Below, piece by piece: positions 23,052 through 35,000 of a stretch of DNA of 64,000 nucleotides; positions within the stretch are counted from its first letter, which is position 1; each line of letters starts with the position of its first letter. Under the pieces are notes generated by a model. The model was given only the letters and a program-made list of their open reading frames with translations. It was not told where the DNA came from and made no database searches. The translations under genes and the position numbers were made by a program. Where the stretch lies: NCBI GenBank assembly GCA_964036295.1, contig OZ038462.1:34306355-34370354 (forward strand). Reading direction: 5' to 3'. Source of the DNA: Plumapathes pennacea. Lineage: Eukaryota; Cnidaria; Anthozoa; Antipatharia; Myriopathidae.

Positions 23052-23420
23052 TCCGTTAAGTGTAGTTAGCGTGTGTATCAGATAGAGTCATTAAGAGTAC
23101 ACTTTTCATGACAAATGCGTTGGGCGTGTGCCAGAGTATGCATGAGTGATCACGAGTAAGAGTAACGGTGATGACAGTTAACAATGATGATTGAGCAGGC
23201 TGTGTTTTCTGTTATTCCAACAGACCTACTTCGCACGTTACAATATCAAAACAAAGAAGCGGTTTCTGGAGAACAGTTTTACGTCAAAATTGGTAGATTC
23301 CCAACTAAGAGCACGTCGTGTGGGGCTCTCCCTGTGGCCAGAACAAGGATAACCAGAATAATACACACACACAGAAAACATAGTGACTAAATGGTACGAT
23401 TATAGTAGTCTTTCAATGAA

Positions 23421-23920
23421 TGAACAATGTAATGTAGACACCAACATATGACCACTCTAGACTATATGAATTCTTTCCCATTTTCTGTTTAAAATCTCTG
23501 TTTACACACTTTTGTTGTGCCGTGTGGCCTTTTTGATAAGAGACTGACGTCACAATCCTCATTTCCGGGAGCCCAATGGGCTCTTCCATTTCTCGTTCAA
23601 ACTTGAATAACAAAATTTTCCGTGATACCTTCTGTGGAAAGAATGGTTCGACACTTTTGCATGCAGCCACGCACGGCAATTCTGTTATACTTACTACATA
23701 CTACACGTTTCCTTTTTATAGACATTGAACAGTGATCTGAGAAATTTTCAAATTACTGTTCAAAAATGACATAATTATTTGATCAGGTTTTCGTTGGTGC
23801 GTTCTCGAGAATAATATAGAGTGAAACAAACTGTTTAGTTAATAAACAACTGAACATCCAGAAGTTCGAAGTTCGAAGTTTAATAACAACTCATAAGTTG
23901 AGTTGTGCGATCAGAGATAG
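23421..23920 (+). repeat. Dispersed repeat R2, copy 2
   Basis: Clearly the same family as 777-1299, with short indels (for example TCTTTCCCA for TCTCCCA, and loss of GTTTCTGT). Its duplicate lies in unit 2. Confidence 0.75.
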
Positions 23921-24662
23921 AGAATGCAAATATACTAATTTATGGTCTATGGATACTAATTTATCTAAAGATGCACGGAATACTCGCCAGAAGCGCCCAG
24001 GATGCACAAGACTAGCGACAGAATAAAACACCTTTATCACACAGTTATTCCTGTAACTTTTCAGCTTAGGAAACCTCTTATCTGTCGGTATGACCAAGGG
24101 GCGAATTCAACAGTGAGTTAAAAGGAGAAATTATGAACACGAATTAGGGTTGGCGCCTTAAAAGCGGAATACAGGGATGTTTTTCACAAGCAATGGGCAA
24201 CAAGGAAATTGCGTGTAAAAGGAAAATAGAAGGAAACAATAACCATGCACGTACACCAACAGGGAACTTCAAGCAGAACCGCCATCATTCTTTATGAATT
24301 GAGTAGACTCGGCGTCGCCAACGACATTCCACTGATAACAACAGCACCTAGTTGCAGCACTCTTTACCCCCGAGCTTTGAGTCGTTCGTCGAATTGGTTT
24401 GTTTTGATGTTTCACAGCTAAAAAACACTACAACGATGTAAAAAGTGTCGAGCATTAAGTTGTCAAAGTGTCTGAACAAGTCTAGAACGTTGGGTTTATT
24501 AGGCATTTATTGCGCGCTCCCAAATGGTTCCGCCTTAGTAAGGGTTTTCTGAAAATTTTGGAATGCGAACGTAATCAGCTGAAGGAAAAACTAAACACGT
24601 ACGTGCTCTCTTTTAACAGTCACTACTAGACATTGCCGACCACAACTTTTGGCTGCGGTCAC

Positions 24663-25557
24663 TGTCACAGATCATGCAGCTCTGTATGAGAGAATGAATG
24701 GGAACTTGCTGTTTCTGTTGACTGGTTTAGACAAAATGGCCTTATGAAACCCGGATAAATTTCAAGCACTATGGGTTCTACTAATCTTGACTTCACGTTC
24801 GTGGCAGAGGGCTGTCAGATTGAGTGACATGGGGATATAGATTTATTTGGCATTAATATTGATTGTAATCTCAAGTTTCACAAACATATTTCTAGAATTT
24901 GTGATAGAGCGAATAAGCAACTGCAGGTAATCAGGCGATTTAGGAATTTAGTCTCAAACAAGACTAAATTGCGATTATACATAGCGTTTGTTTTACCCAG
25001 TATTGCAGCAGTGTGTGGGATTTCTGCGGAGCTCAAAATCGCGACAAATTGGAATTGTTAAATAAGCAAGTACTACATGTTGTTCTGAATGATTTTTCAT
25101 GTAGTTAGGAGAGATTACTAAGTAAGGTTAAAGCGACCTCATTACAGGATATGTTAATTTTAGTATATAAGTGTTTGGTTGATATGGCTCCGGCATATTT
25201 AGCTTCTTATTTTAAGGCGCGCTCCAGTTCTTACCAGCTACAAGGGGTAAACAAATTAGCCCTTCCTAAAGTAAAGACAACTACCTATGGGCTACACTCT
25301 TTTCGCTATCTAGCTGTGAGTACTTGGAATAATATTACTGATAACGCCAGGGCTACATCGACACTGCCTACTTTCAAGCGCCTAGTTAAAGAGTTCACAT
25401 TCTAATTTAGTCTTTTAAAACTTCTGATGGATTTTATGCTTCTGTAAGGTTCGGAGATATTAGCATGTCAGAGTGTTACTCTGTAAATTCGAACGGAAAT
25501 ATAGTTTATGTATGTATGTATGTATGTATGTATGTATGTATGTATGTATGTATGTTA
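24663..25557 (+). mobile_element. 5'-truncated CR1/L2-like LINE in unit 1
   Basis: A degenerate RT region (FHKHISRICDRANKQ, RNLVSNKTKLRLYIAF) leads to a clean terminal segment at 25151-25405. That segment holds ILVYKCLVDMAPAYLASYF, LALPKVKTTTYGLHSFRYLA and TFKRLVKEFTF and ends at TAA. These are the conserved C-terminal blocks of LINE reverse transcriptases. The element ends in a (TATG)n tail at 25507-25553. Frameshifts and stops upstream make it inactive. Comparison with the uninterrupted sequence at about 22309 places the insertion limits. Confidence 0.85.
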
Positions 25558-25680
25558 CACCAGGAACTCAGAGGAGCTGATGCGATTGTCGTCATACTTT
25601 TATTTGGAGTGTTAGCTAAGTCCTGTTTGCCGTTTGTCGTCGAATCTGCTGTTATTATCAAGCATTAAAAATAAAAAAAA

Positions 25681-28309
25681 TCCGTTAAGTGTAGTTAGCG
25701 TGTGTATCAGATAGAGTCATTAAGAGTACACTTTTCATGACAAATGCGTTGGGCGTGTGCCAGAGTATGCATGAGTGATCACGAGTAAGAGTAACGGTGA
25801 TGACAGTTAACAATGATGATTGAGCAGGCTGTGTTTTCTGTTATTCCAACAGACCTACTTCGCACGTTACAATATCAAAACAAAGAAGCGGTTTCTGGAG
25901 AACAGTTTTACGTCAAAATTGGTAGATTCCCAACTAAGAGCACGTCGTGTGGGGCTCTCCCTGTGGCCAGAACAAGGATAACCAGAATAATACACACACA
26001 CAGAAAACATAGTGACTAAATGGTACGATTATAGTAGTCTTTCAATGAATGAACAATGTAATGTAGACACCAACATATGACCACTCTAGACTATATGAAT
26101 TCTTTCCCATTTTCTGTTTAAAATCTCTGTTTACACACTTTTGTTGTGCCGTGTGGCCTTTTTGATAAGAGACTGACGTCACAATCCTCATTTCCGGGAG
26201 CCCAATGGGCTCTTCCATTTCTCGTTCAAACTTGAATAACAAAATTTTCCGTGATACCTTCTGTGGAAAGAATGGTTCGACACTTTTGCATGCAGCCACG
26301 CACGGTAATTCTGTTATACTTACTACATACTACACGTTTCCTTTTTATAGACATTGAACAGTGATCTGAGAAATTTTCAAATTACTGTTCAAAAATGACA
26401 TAATTATTTGATCAGGTTTTCGTTGGTGCGTTCTCGAGAATAATATAGAGTGAAACAAACTGTTTAGTTAATAAACAACTGAACATCCAGAAGTTCGAAG
26501 TTCGAAGTTTAATAACAACTCATAAGTTGAGTTGTGCGATCAGAGATAGAGAATGCAAATATACTAATTTATGGTCTATGGATACTAATTTATCTAAAGA
26601 TGCACGGAATACTCGCCAGAAGCGCCCAGGATGCACAAGACTAGCGACAGAATAAAACACCTTTATCACACAGTTATTCCTGTAACTTTTCAGCTTAGGA
26701 AACCTCTTATCTGTCGGTATGACCAAGGGGCGAATTCAACAGTGAGTTAAAAGGAGAAATTATGAACACGAATTAGGGTTGGCGCCTTAAAAGCGGAATA
26801 CAGGGATGTTTTTCACAAGCAATGGGCAACAAGGAAATTGCGTGTAAAAGGAAAATAGAAGGAAACAATAACCATGCACGTACACCAACAGGGAACTTCA
26901 AGCAGAACCGCCATCATTCTTTATGAATTGAGTAGACTCGGCGTCGCCAACGACATTCCACTGATAACAACAGCACCTAGTTGCAGCACTCTTTACCCCC
27001 GAGCTTTGAGTCGTTCGTCGAATTGGTTTGTTTTGATGTTTCACAGCTAAAAAACACTACAACGATGTAAAAAGTGTCGAGCATTAAGTTGTCAAAGTGT
27101 CTGAACAAGTCTAGAACGTTGGGTTTATTAGGCATTTATTGCGCGCTCCCAAATGGTTCCGCCTTAGTAAGGGTTTTCTGAAAATTTTGGAATGCGAACG
27201 TAATCAGCTGAAGGAAAAACTAAACACGTACGTGCTCTCTTTTAACAGTCACTACTAGACATTGCCGACCACAACTTTTGGCTGCGGTCACTGTCACAGA
27301 TCATGCAGCTCTGTATGAGAGAATGAATGGGAACTTGCTGTTTCTGTTGACTGGTTTAGACAAAATGGCCTTATGAAACCCGGATAAATTTCAAGCACTA
27401 TGGGTTCTACTAATCTTGACTTCACGTTCGTGGCAGAGGGCTGTCAGATTGAGTGACATGGGGATATAGATTTATTTGGCATTAATATTGATTGTAATCT
27501 CAAGTTTCACAAACATATTTCTAGAATTTGTGATAGAGCGAATAAGCAACTGCAGGTAATCAGGCGATTTAGGAATTTAGTCTCAAACAAGACTAAATTG
27601 CGATTATACATAGCGTTTGTTTTACCCAGTATTGCAGCAGTGTGTGGGATTTCTGCGGAGCTCAAAATCGCGACAAATTGGAATTGTTAAATAAGCAAGT
27701 ACTACATGTTGTTCTGAATGATTTTTCATGTAGTTAGGAGAGATTACTAAGTAAGGTTAAAGCGACCTCATTACAGGATATGTTAATTTTAGTATATAAG
27801 TGTTTGGTTGATATGGCTCCGGCATATTTAGCTTCTTATTTTAAGGCGCGCTCCAGTTCTTACCAGCTACAAGGGGTAAACAAATTAGCCCTTCCTAAAG
27901 TAAAGACAACTACCTATGGGCTACACTCTTTTCGCTATCTAGCTGTGAGTACTTGGAATAATATTACTGATAACGCCAGGGCTACATCGACACTGCCTAC
28001 TTTCAAGCGCCTAGTTAAAGAGTTCACATTCTAATTTAGTCTTTTAAAACTTCTGATGGATTTTATGCTTCTGTAAGGTTCGGAGATATTAGCATGTCAG
28101 AGTGTTACTCTGTAAATTCGAACGGAAATATAGTTTATGTATGTATGTATGTATGTATGTATGTATGTATGTATGTATGTATGTTACACCAGGAACTCAG
28201 AGGAGCTGATGCGATTGTCGTCATACTTTTATTTGGAGTGTTAGCTAAGTCCTGTTTGCCGTTTGTCGTCGAATCTGCTGTTATTATCAAGCATTAAAAA
28301 TAAAAAAAA
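25681..28309 (+). repeat. 2629-bp tandem duplication, unit 2
   Basis: Practically identical to unit 1, including the length of the (TATG)n run (28136-28182). It ends in the same ATAAAAAAAA tail, extended by one more TAAAAAAAAA. Homology to unit 1 stops at about 28309, where TACGTGGCATC begins. Confidence 0.95.
27292..28186 (+). mobile_element. 5'-truncated CR1/L2-like LINE in unit 2
   Basis: An exact-looking duplicate of the LINE in unit 1; the terminal ORF is 27780-28034, with the same stops and frameshifts upstream. It was copied as part of the tandem duplication rather than by a new transposition. Confidence 0.85.
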
Positions 28310-28319
28310 ATAAAAAAAA

Positions 28320-29330
28320 ATACGTGGCATCGATCATCATATTACACGCAGCAGACGAATAGTGAAACACAGAACTGACAAACAGTACAGTGCAGGAGGT
28401 GATGCAAAATGAGGTCACCCATGGATTTGGTAAAACATAAAACACACCAATCTTGATGTAAAAATAATATCACTTAAGGACTAACGGTTCTAGATATTCT
28501 GTCAAATTTGGAATTGCGAAGATTTTAGCTAACAAGGATATTGTAATGCGCAAGTGTTAGTTAAGTCCGTTATAATCCGTTAAGTGTAGTTAGCGTGTAT
28601 ATCGGATAGAGTCATTAAGAGTACACTTTTCATGACAAATGCGTTGGGCGTGTGCCAGACATGCACGAGGAATCACAAGTAAGAGTAACGGTGATGACAG
28701 TTTAACAATGAGTATTGAGTAAGCTGTGTTTCCTGTTATTCCAAAGGACCTACTCCGCACGTTACAATATAGCTAGCGTATCAAAACAAGAAAGTGGTTT
28801 CTGGAGAACAGTTTTACGTCAATCGGTAGATTCCCAACAAAGAGCGCGGTCGTGTGGGACTCTCCCTGTGGCCGGAACAAGGATAACCAGAATAATACAC
28901 ACACACACAGAAAACATTGTTTCTATTGGCACGATTAGTAGTCTCTCAGTGAATGAACAATCTGATATAGACACCAACATATGACCACTTTAGACAAAAT
29001 GGATTCTTTCCCATTTTCTGTTTAAAATCTTTGTTTACACACTTTTGTTTCTGTGTTGTGCCGTGGGTCCTTTTCATAAGAGACTGACGTCACAGTCCTA
29101 ATTTCCGGGAGCCCAATGGGCTCCTCCATTTCTCGTTCAAACCTGAATAACAAAATTTTCCGTGATACCTTCTGTGGGATAAATGGTTGGACACTTTTGC
29201 ATGTAGCCACGCACGGTAACCTTGGTATACTTACTACACGTTTTTTTTATAGACATTAAACAGTGATCTGAGAATTTTTCAAACTACTGTTCAAAATCTA
29301 CATAATTATTTGATCAGCTTTTCATCAGTG
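28320..29330 (+). repeat. Diverged partial third copy of the repeat unit
   Basis: Matches 22782-23051 (28320-28578), then the leader of the 2629-bp unit (28579-28950), then R2 (28952-29330). It diverges after TTTGATCAGCTTTTCATC. It has several indels relative to units 1 and 2, so it is older. Confidence 0.8.
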
Positions 29331-29626
29331 ACATAAACGGAAAAGTAATCAAACTTAGAAGCGTCATTCCACTCAATCCACATAACACGTTCATTCTTAG
29401 ACTCAGGAATTAATTTTAAACAACTAGAGATCAAACCATTAACGGGAATTGGAAAGTATAAAACTATTTGCATTTGCCGATGGCTGTGTCCTCAACTAAC
29501 TCGCGTAGATTTTGCAACTTATTGTGACAAAGGCCAAGGGCATGCACGCAGTTCTCATCGTGGGAGGTGATAAGAAGTTAGAATAGCGGATATTAGCTCA
29601 TTTAAAACAGAAACGTCCTCTCTGAC

Positions 29627-29713
29627 TATAAATACGGCAGTCACCTAAGCGGATTCACTTGAATCACCAAGAGAGGTACTGTGTGAGGAATAAGGATTTC
29701 GACAAGCACGAAG
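29627..29713 (+). promoter_or_regulatory. Candidate TATA box and 5' UTR exon of gene A
   Basis: TATAAATA at 29627-29634 is followed about 80 bp later by a strong donor, ACGAAG|GTAAGC (exon end 29713). The next plausible partner is the acceptor TTTCTCTAG before 32055, which precedes the gene A start by 22 bp. Copy C has a similar leader (acceptor, then GAAAC..., then ACCAAG-ATG), which supports a non-coding first exon. This is an inference from signals alone; no transcript evidence is available. Confidence 0.35.
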
Positions 29714-32054
29714 GTAAGCGCTTTTAAACGACCGGGCAAAACTAGATTTTTATTTGTCTGGGCCCAGTTTTTCAAGCACGATTAGGCTAATTGCGCGGAT
29801 CAGGTCTAAACTTTCTTGTCATTCTAAATCTGAAAACGTAAAAGCTTTGTCCACAACAACTTTCTTGATAACGTTTTAAGCCCGAACAAGCTTTTCATTC
29901 CATCTTCGAACAAAATTCTGCAGTATATTGGCAGAAAGGTTGAGAGAAAGAATTTCCTTAATCCTGGATTAGCTTAAGGTGGCTCGAAATAGTTTTTTGA
30001 CGCGCGAAACACTGAGTAAGTCGAAATTTCATCATCTTGGCCCACTCGTCTTCCACATCAAGAATCTGACTCCGAAAGACACATCGATCACACAAGGGAC
30101 ATGTGCGACCGGCAAATAGCTGGCAAACACAAGAAACCTTCTCCACCTTCAAGAAATATAGGTTATTTACCGGGCAGGAGGTCCGTAATAGAGGAAAATT
30201 GTACCCGAATAGTTGTTGCCTCGGTCGGTATCAATGCCGATAGCACAGTTTTACCCTATACGGACCGACCAAGCCCGGTAAAACACATGTTTATATTTTT
30301 CCCTTCAATTTCTTGACTTATAGTGTTGACAGTAGTGACAAGAAACGAGGCAAGAGCACAATAGCACAGCTGAACGTGAACTCGATTGCATAAACTTCAC
30401 TTTGCGACTGTAATTCGGTAGGAAACCACAAATGATGAAACGATAAAAAATAGAAAACACTGGATAAGAAAAATCAGGCATACCTGAACGTCCACTGATG
30501 AATATTGTTTTTCCCGCTTTCATATTGCTTTCATCGTGCACAGGCGTACTTCAGTCCAAAGTCTCACAAATGACTCACCGTAAAAATTACACTCTTTCAC
30601 GAGTCCGGCTGGTAGTGTTTCTCAGGCCAGACATGTAGTACTTCCACTGTAAAACAATTAATTCGGGAGCAATACTTTTCCATACAACTTTTAGGTTTCC
30701 TCATCGCGATGCGATTTGAATTCTAGCTAATTCTCGAGTTTGTCCTCAGTGTCGTCCGTAAACTCAGTTGGACGTCCAAGATTTCCTTCAGTGCAATATT
30801 TCCCATCGCATATAGGTTCTGGTTAGATTATTCACTGTTCAACGACTGAAAAACGGAGGAAAAACTCAAAGCCGCTGGAGCGGCTCGCTGTGACAATTCA
30901 TGAATGAAATTGGCGGCTTTGTACAAACTCGCCTTGCATCAAATTTTGAAAGCTGATTGCTTACAGCTTTTTGACTTTCGTTTCCGCTTTGATATAGTTT
31001 TCCAAAGCGTTTAGCTAAGAAAAACTAGCTAATCGTACAAAACCTCAGACTGAATCAGGCGCGTTTTTGGCGTAAGATACAGACACTGGAAAAAGAACTG
31101 CCCGCTCAGGAGAAATGCACGCGCAGGCATCGTGCACATGCGCAAATGCTGATCTTGTACACCCGAAATTTTTGCGGTTTTCCTTCGTGTTTTTGCGAAT
31201 AAATCCGCTCCGAGTCGGTGAATTGTCTCTATTTTTTCCTCATTCATTTAACTGAAGCCGAGAAAAGCCGACGTCTTTTTTAAAGAATTTCTGTCAACAG
31301 AAAACCAGATGAGAGAAAAAATAGATTTCCTGCAAAACGTGTTGACAGAATTTTACCAAATTTATGTATTTTGTCGCTTTCCGTACACAAAACAAGTATG
31401 CAAAATTTCAAAAAAAATCACCGAGGGAATATGAATATAACTAACTTTTTCCCGCTTTTATATCACTCACAACAGGTGACGTTGTGTCGCCATGGTAACC
31501 GATATCTGCTCAAAATGTATGAGGACACACTCTTCATAAGAACTCAATGCCATAGACATAAAACCCTTTTGAGAAAGTAAACGCCGATTAAACTAAACAG
31601 CAGGTCATTTCCTGGTCTATAAACTGCCAGAAACTATTACGAGCCACCTTAATCGACTTTCGAAAAACCGGGCCCTGGAACATAATTGCAACAAATGTGT
31701 GTGTGTGTGTGTCACATTTTACTATGTATTCGAAATATAGTTTATCAATCGCATCAATCCTGCAATTTGCTCCTGGTTTGAGTTACCGAAGTTGGTAACT
31801 GTTTAAACTCTATTGTGCACCTTATTTGGAATCGGCAACTGTTAAGAGCCTAATGTTGCAGTATTTCACAAACTGGACAGCGATTGACAAACAAAATTAT
31901 AAAGATAGTAAAAACCACAGTGTAATACAAAAATGGCTCCAAAGTATGGTTTGTATCCAAGCTAAAAGAAATACCAACCATTTGTAACATTCATAGTTAG
32001 TTGCACGTGTGAGTTGGCTTTCATTAAAGTTGAATTATATATTTGTTTCTCTAG
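29714..32054 (+). other. Presumed first intron / 5' flank of gene A
   Basis: No ORF with a recognisable domain. It contains an inverted-repeat element at 30166-30282 and a short (GT)n run at about 31697-31712. A reverse-orientation gene cannot be excluded but no evidence supports one. Confidence 0.4.
30166..30282. mobile_element. Small MITE-like element
   Basis: TTTACCGGGC at the left is mirrored by GCCCGGTAAA at the right, with GGTCCGTA/TACGGACC further inside. 117 bp, non-coding. Confidence 0.6.
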
Positions 32055-32076
32055 GAAACTAAAATATAACCAAGAT

Positions 32077-35000
32077 ATGTTGAAGACTGGCGTAGCTTTC
32101 TCTGGCGGTGGAATCCGGTCAGCGGCGCTCTGCTCCGGGGTCCTGCGCAGGCTCCTTCAACGCGGAGTTGAACCAGACTACCTGAGCTGTGTATCAGGGG
32201 GTGGTTACACAGGCACGGCCTACTTGGACTGGAAATACCGTAACAGGCAGAAAGACGACTCCAGGTGGCACATGAAGTTCTTTGAGCACATGCGAAGCCG
32301 AGCCGGTGTGCTCTGTGATTGGCGCAAACCTCTCCACGGCATTTTGGACACGATGATCATCATTGGCCTGATGCTGTTTGTCTCTGTAATAACTCCATTT
32401 GTTGTTTGGGGTTCTTACGCATGCCCGCTGGCTTTTCTTATTGATTATCTGTTTGGTGACATATTACGCGCAGACAGATTTCGATGTGCAAACCAACAGA
32501 ACTCTACAGCTTCTTTGGACGATTACTGTGCTGTTCAAGTAGGAACGGACGCTTTTAGAAGGATCATACTTTTCGCAGTTCCTTTGGCGCTCTTTTTCCT
32601 TTTCTACATCTGGGCGAAATTCTCACCCATATTTTCAGGGTTGGCCCAACTTCTCTCGACTATCGCCGGTTTGCTGTTTGCCTTCACGTTTGGTCCTTGG
32701 TTCATTCACGACTTTCTGGAAGGAACTCCACAAATTGTTCAGATCGCAGTCGTCATCATCAGCATTGTCATGTGGTTCTTTGCTCCTGTACTTCGTCACA
32801 GGGCCTCGTTCGTCCTCATTGTTTATTCATTCGCCCGTGTTGTTCGCTGGCGTGTGTACAAAGGAGATAGCGGCATCAATTACACGGAGGAGTGGTTTCA
32901 TGCCCTTTTGTTTACTTCCGGGTTGGTGATGTGCTTCGTGCCCTTGATCGGTGCTTTTCAGGCGCGTCTAGTCCACATCTATAACAGGTGAGTCAAACTT
33001 AAATTTGGTCATTATGCTCAAAGATTCAAAGATAATTACTTGCCAGCAATTCCTTCGACCGTTCGATTAGTTTTCAAGTTCTTTTTTTTTTTGGCTGACC
33101 TCTCGGCTGCTCGCGTACACATTTAAGCAGTTTAAGACTGAAAAAATAACACGGCGACGACAACGCTAGGAAACAGTACGTTTGTCTATTTTGAGGTTGC
33201 TTATTTTGTTCCGTTTTTGCCGAGGTTATTTTACTTTCCTTTTCTCTCACTAAGTCGTCTACGTCCTGACAACAACCTAAAAGGCTATTTAAACGATTTT
33301 TGCTCACGACTGTCGTATGCGACTTTCTTACGACACAAATTGTATCTTGTTAAACGACTCGAAAACAGTCGTTGGACAACAGTCGCAGGCAAAAATTATA
33401 CTGTGTAAATCGACCTTTAAAAAGAAGCATTTGAAGTCGCACGCGAGAGCACGACGACCCTGAGATCATGTCAGTTTAACTTCACATATTCAAGTACTCC
33501 TTTTGTCGTCTGCAAATAGTTTTATTATTTCGCCGACGTTGCTGTCGTCCTCTCCCGTTCTGTACCTTAAAGTCCCTAATGTCCAGTCTTTAATGATCTT
33601 CACTTCTCATTATCAATCTATTGCCATTGCACAAATCTTGGGACTGAACTTTCATCTACTCAAAAAAGTTTTTGTTTGAGCTAGATAAATGCCAACCAAA
33701 CCCATTTATTTTAGTAAAATCTGGCAAGCCTTCCCATTTGATTTCGTCTGCTCCGATTGCCGTTTTCGATAGCGGATACTGGCATTCGGCTGCCGTGTAC
33801 ACTCTTGCATCATTAAAGACCTCATTAAAAATATGCTCAGTTCGGTGACTTGCAAATCAAAACGTTCCAGTTTCAGGACAGTTGTTCTGGTAATCTTCTA
33901 ATATCTCTTTCTGAAGTTACTGAAGCTCAAAGTGAATAATATCGCAATTTGCGTGAGGAATTAGCCATCTGAGTTGCCGCGACTTGAGAAAATGATGTCA
34001 CAAATGAAATTGGTAACAAGGTCGCAGGAACGCGGCCGCGGGAAAATACAGAGTCAGATTTCGAACACAGAAAAAGCTCAGACACTTTTCTTCATCGTTG
34101 CAAAATGCACTTTGGTGATCTATTAATTTAGGATGTTAGCTACCGATTTGGCAGAAAAAATAACTATTGACCTACATGGTCGTTATAGTGGCCACCACAC
34201 GGGATATTTTGAATGAAAATTAGTGTTGGTCCAATGGTTTTCCGTTTCCATCACGAGGTGTTAAACATTACATTGTACGAAATCGTGGTAAAAGTAATTC
34301 CTCCCCTTTCCTTTATTCTATTCGGCACTTTTGGTCTCGTTTAAAAAGCTCCGAAAAAGAACCCGTGATGACAAAAGCGGAAAAAATGACACACCCCCTA
34401 TTGAGATTGGACACGAACAGCGGAAATGGAAAGACAAGTTATGCTTTTCAGCACGAGGGTTGTCCAAAGCTAGTCCACAATTGACCAAAAATTCTCTCAA
34501 TCTCTTGGCCAAAGAACTGCAGGTTTTTATGAGAAAAACAAAAGACACTAAAAATATTGTTGTACAATGAAATTGTGTTGTGAGCAATTTAATCCTAATT
34601 CAGGAAAGAGCAGGGCGCAGGACCTTAAATTGGATAGTATTTTTAGATGTATTCGGTCTGTGATTTGCGTCTGTTTATGTAAAGGTATTAGCCGGTGTCT
34701 AAACATTTATCGGTACTTCACTTTTAATTCTCTCTCCAGGTGGCGACTTCAAAAAGCGTTCTATACAGAAAAAAGTGTGGGAACATATGGTTGCACAGGG
34801 ATTAAGTGTAACGACTTCATTCTTGGGGCACATAATTTCTTTTTGCCAAGAAAAGATCAGCGTGCGTTGCTCCTAAATGACCACGTGGATTCATTGAGTC
34901 TTGGCGACTTGCAGAGCATGAAGCCACAGTACATCTCCAACATTGTTGTAAACGAATGGCGGAGCAACCCGCATGACAAACTCAAGTACGAACTGCTAAC

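Larger units (their letters stand above)
23052..25680 (+). repeat. 2629-bp tandem duplication, unit 1
   Basis: All landmarks recur exactly 2629 bp downstream: 23184/25813, 23891/26520, 25151/27780 and 25465/28094. The one difference I noticed is at 23678 (C) versus 26307 (T). The unit contains, in order, a leader shared with 28579-28950, an R2 repeat, an R3 repeat, a truncated LINE, a (TATG)n run and a short A-rich tail. It encodes no host gene. Confidence 0.95.

Noticed and set aside
23184-23390. 68-codon ORF repeated at 25813
   Set aside because: Duplicated only because it lies in the 2629-bp tandem unit; the older copy near 28700 is frameshifted.
34331-34570. 79-codon ORF in intron 1 of gene A
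   Set aside because: No motif, not phased with flanking exons, no similar segment in introns of the paralogues.
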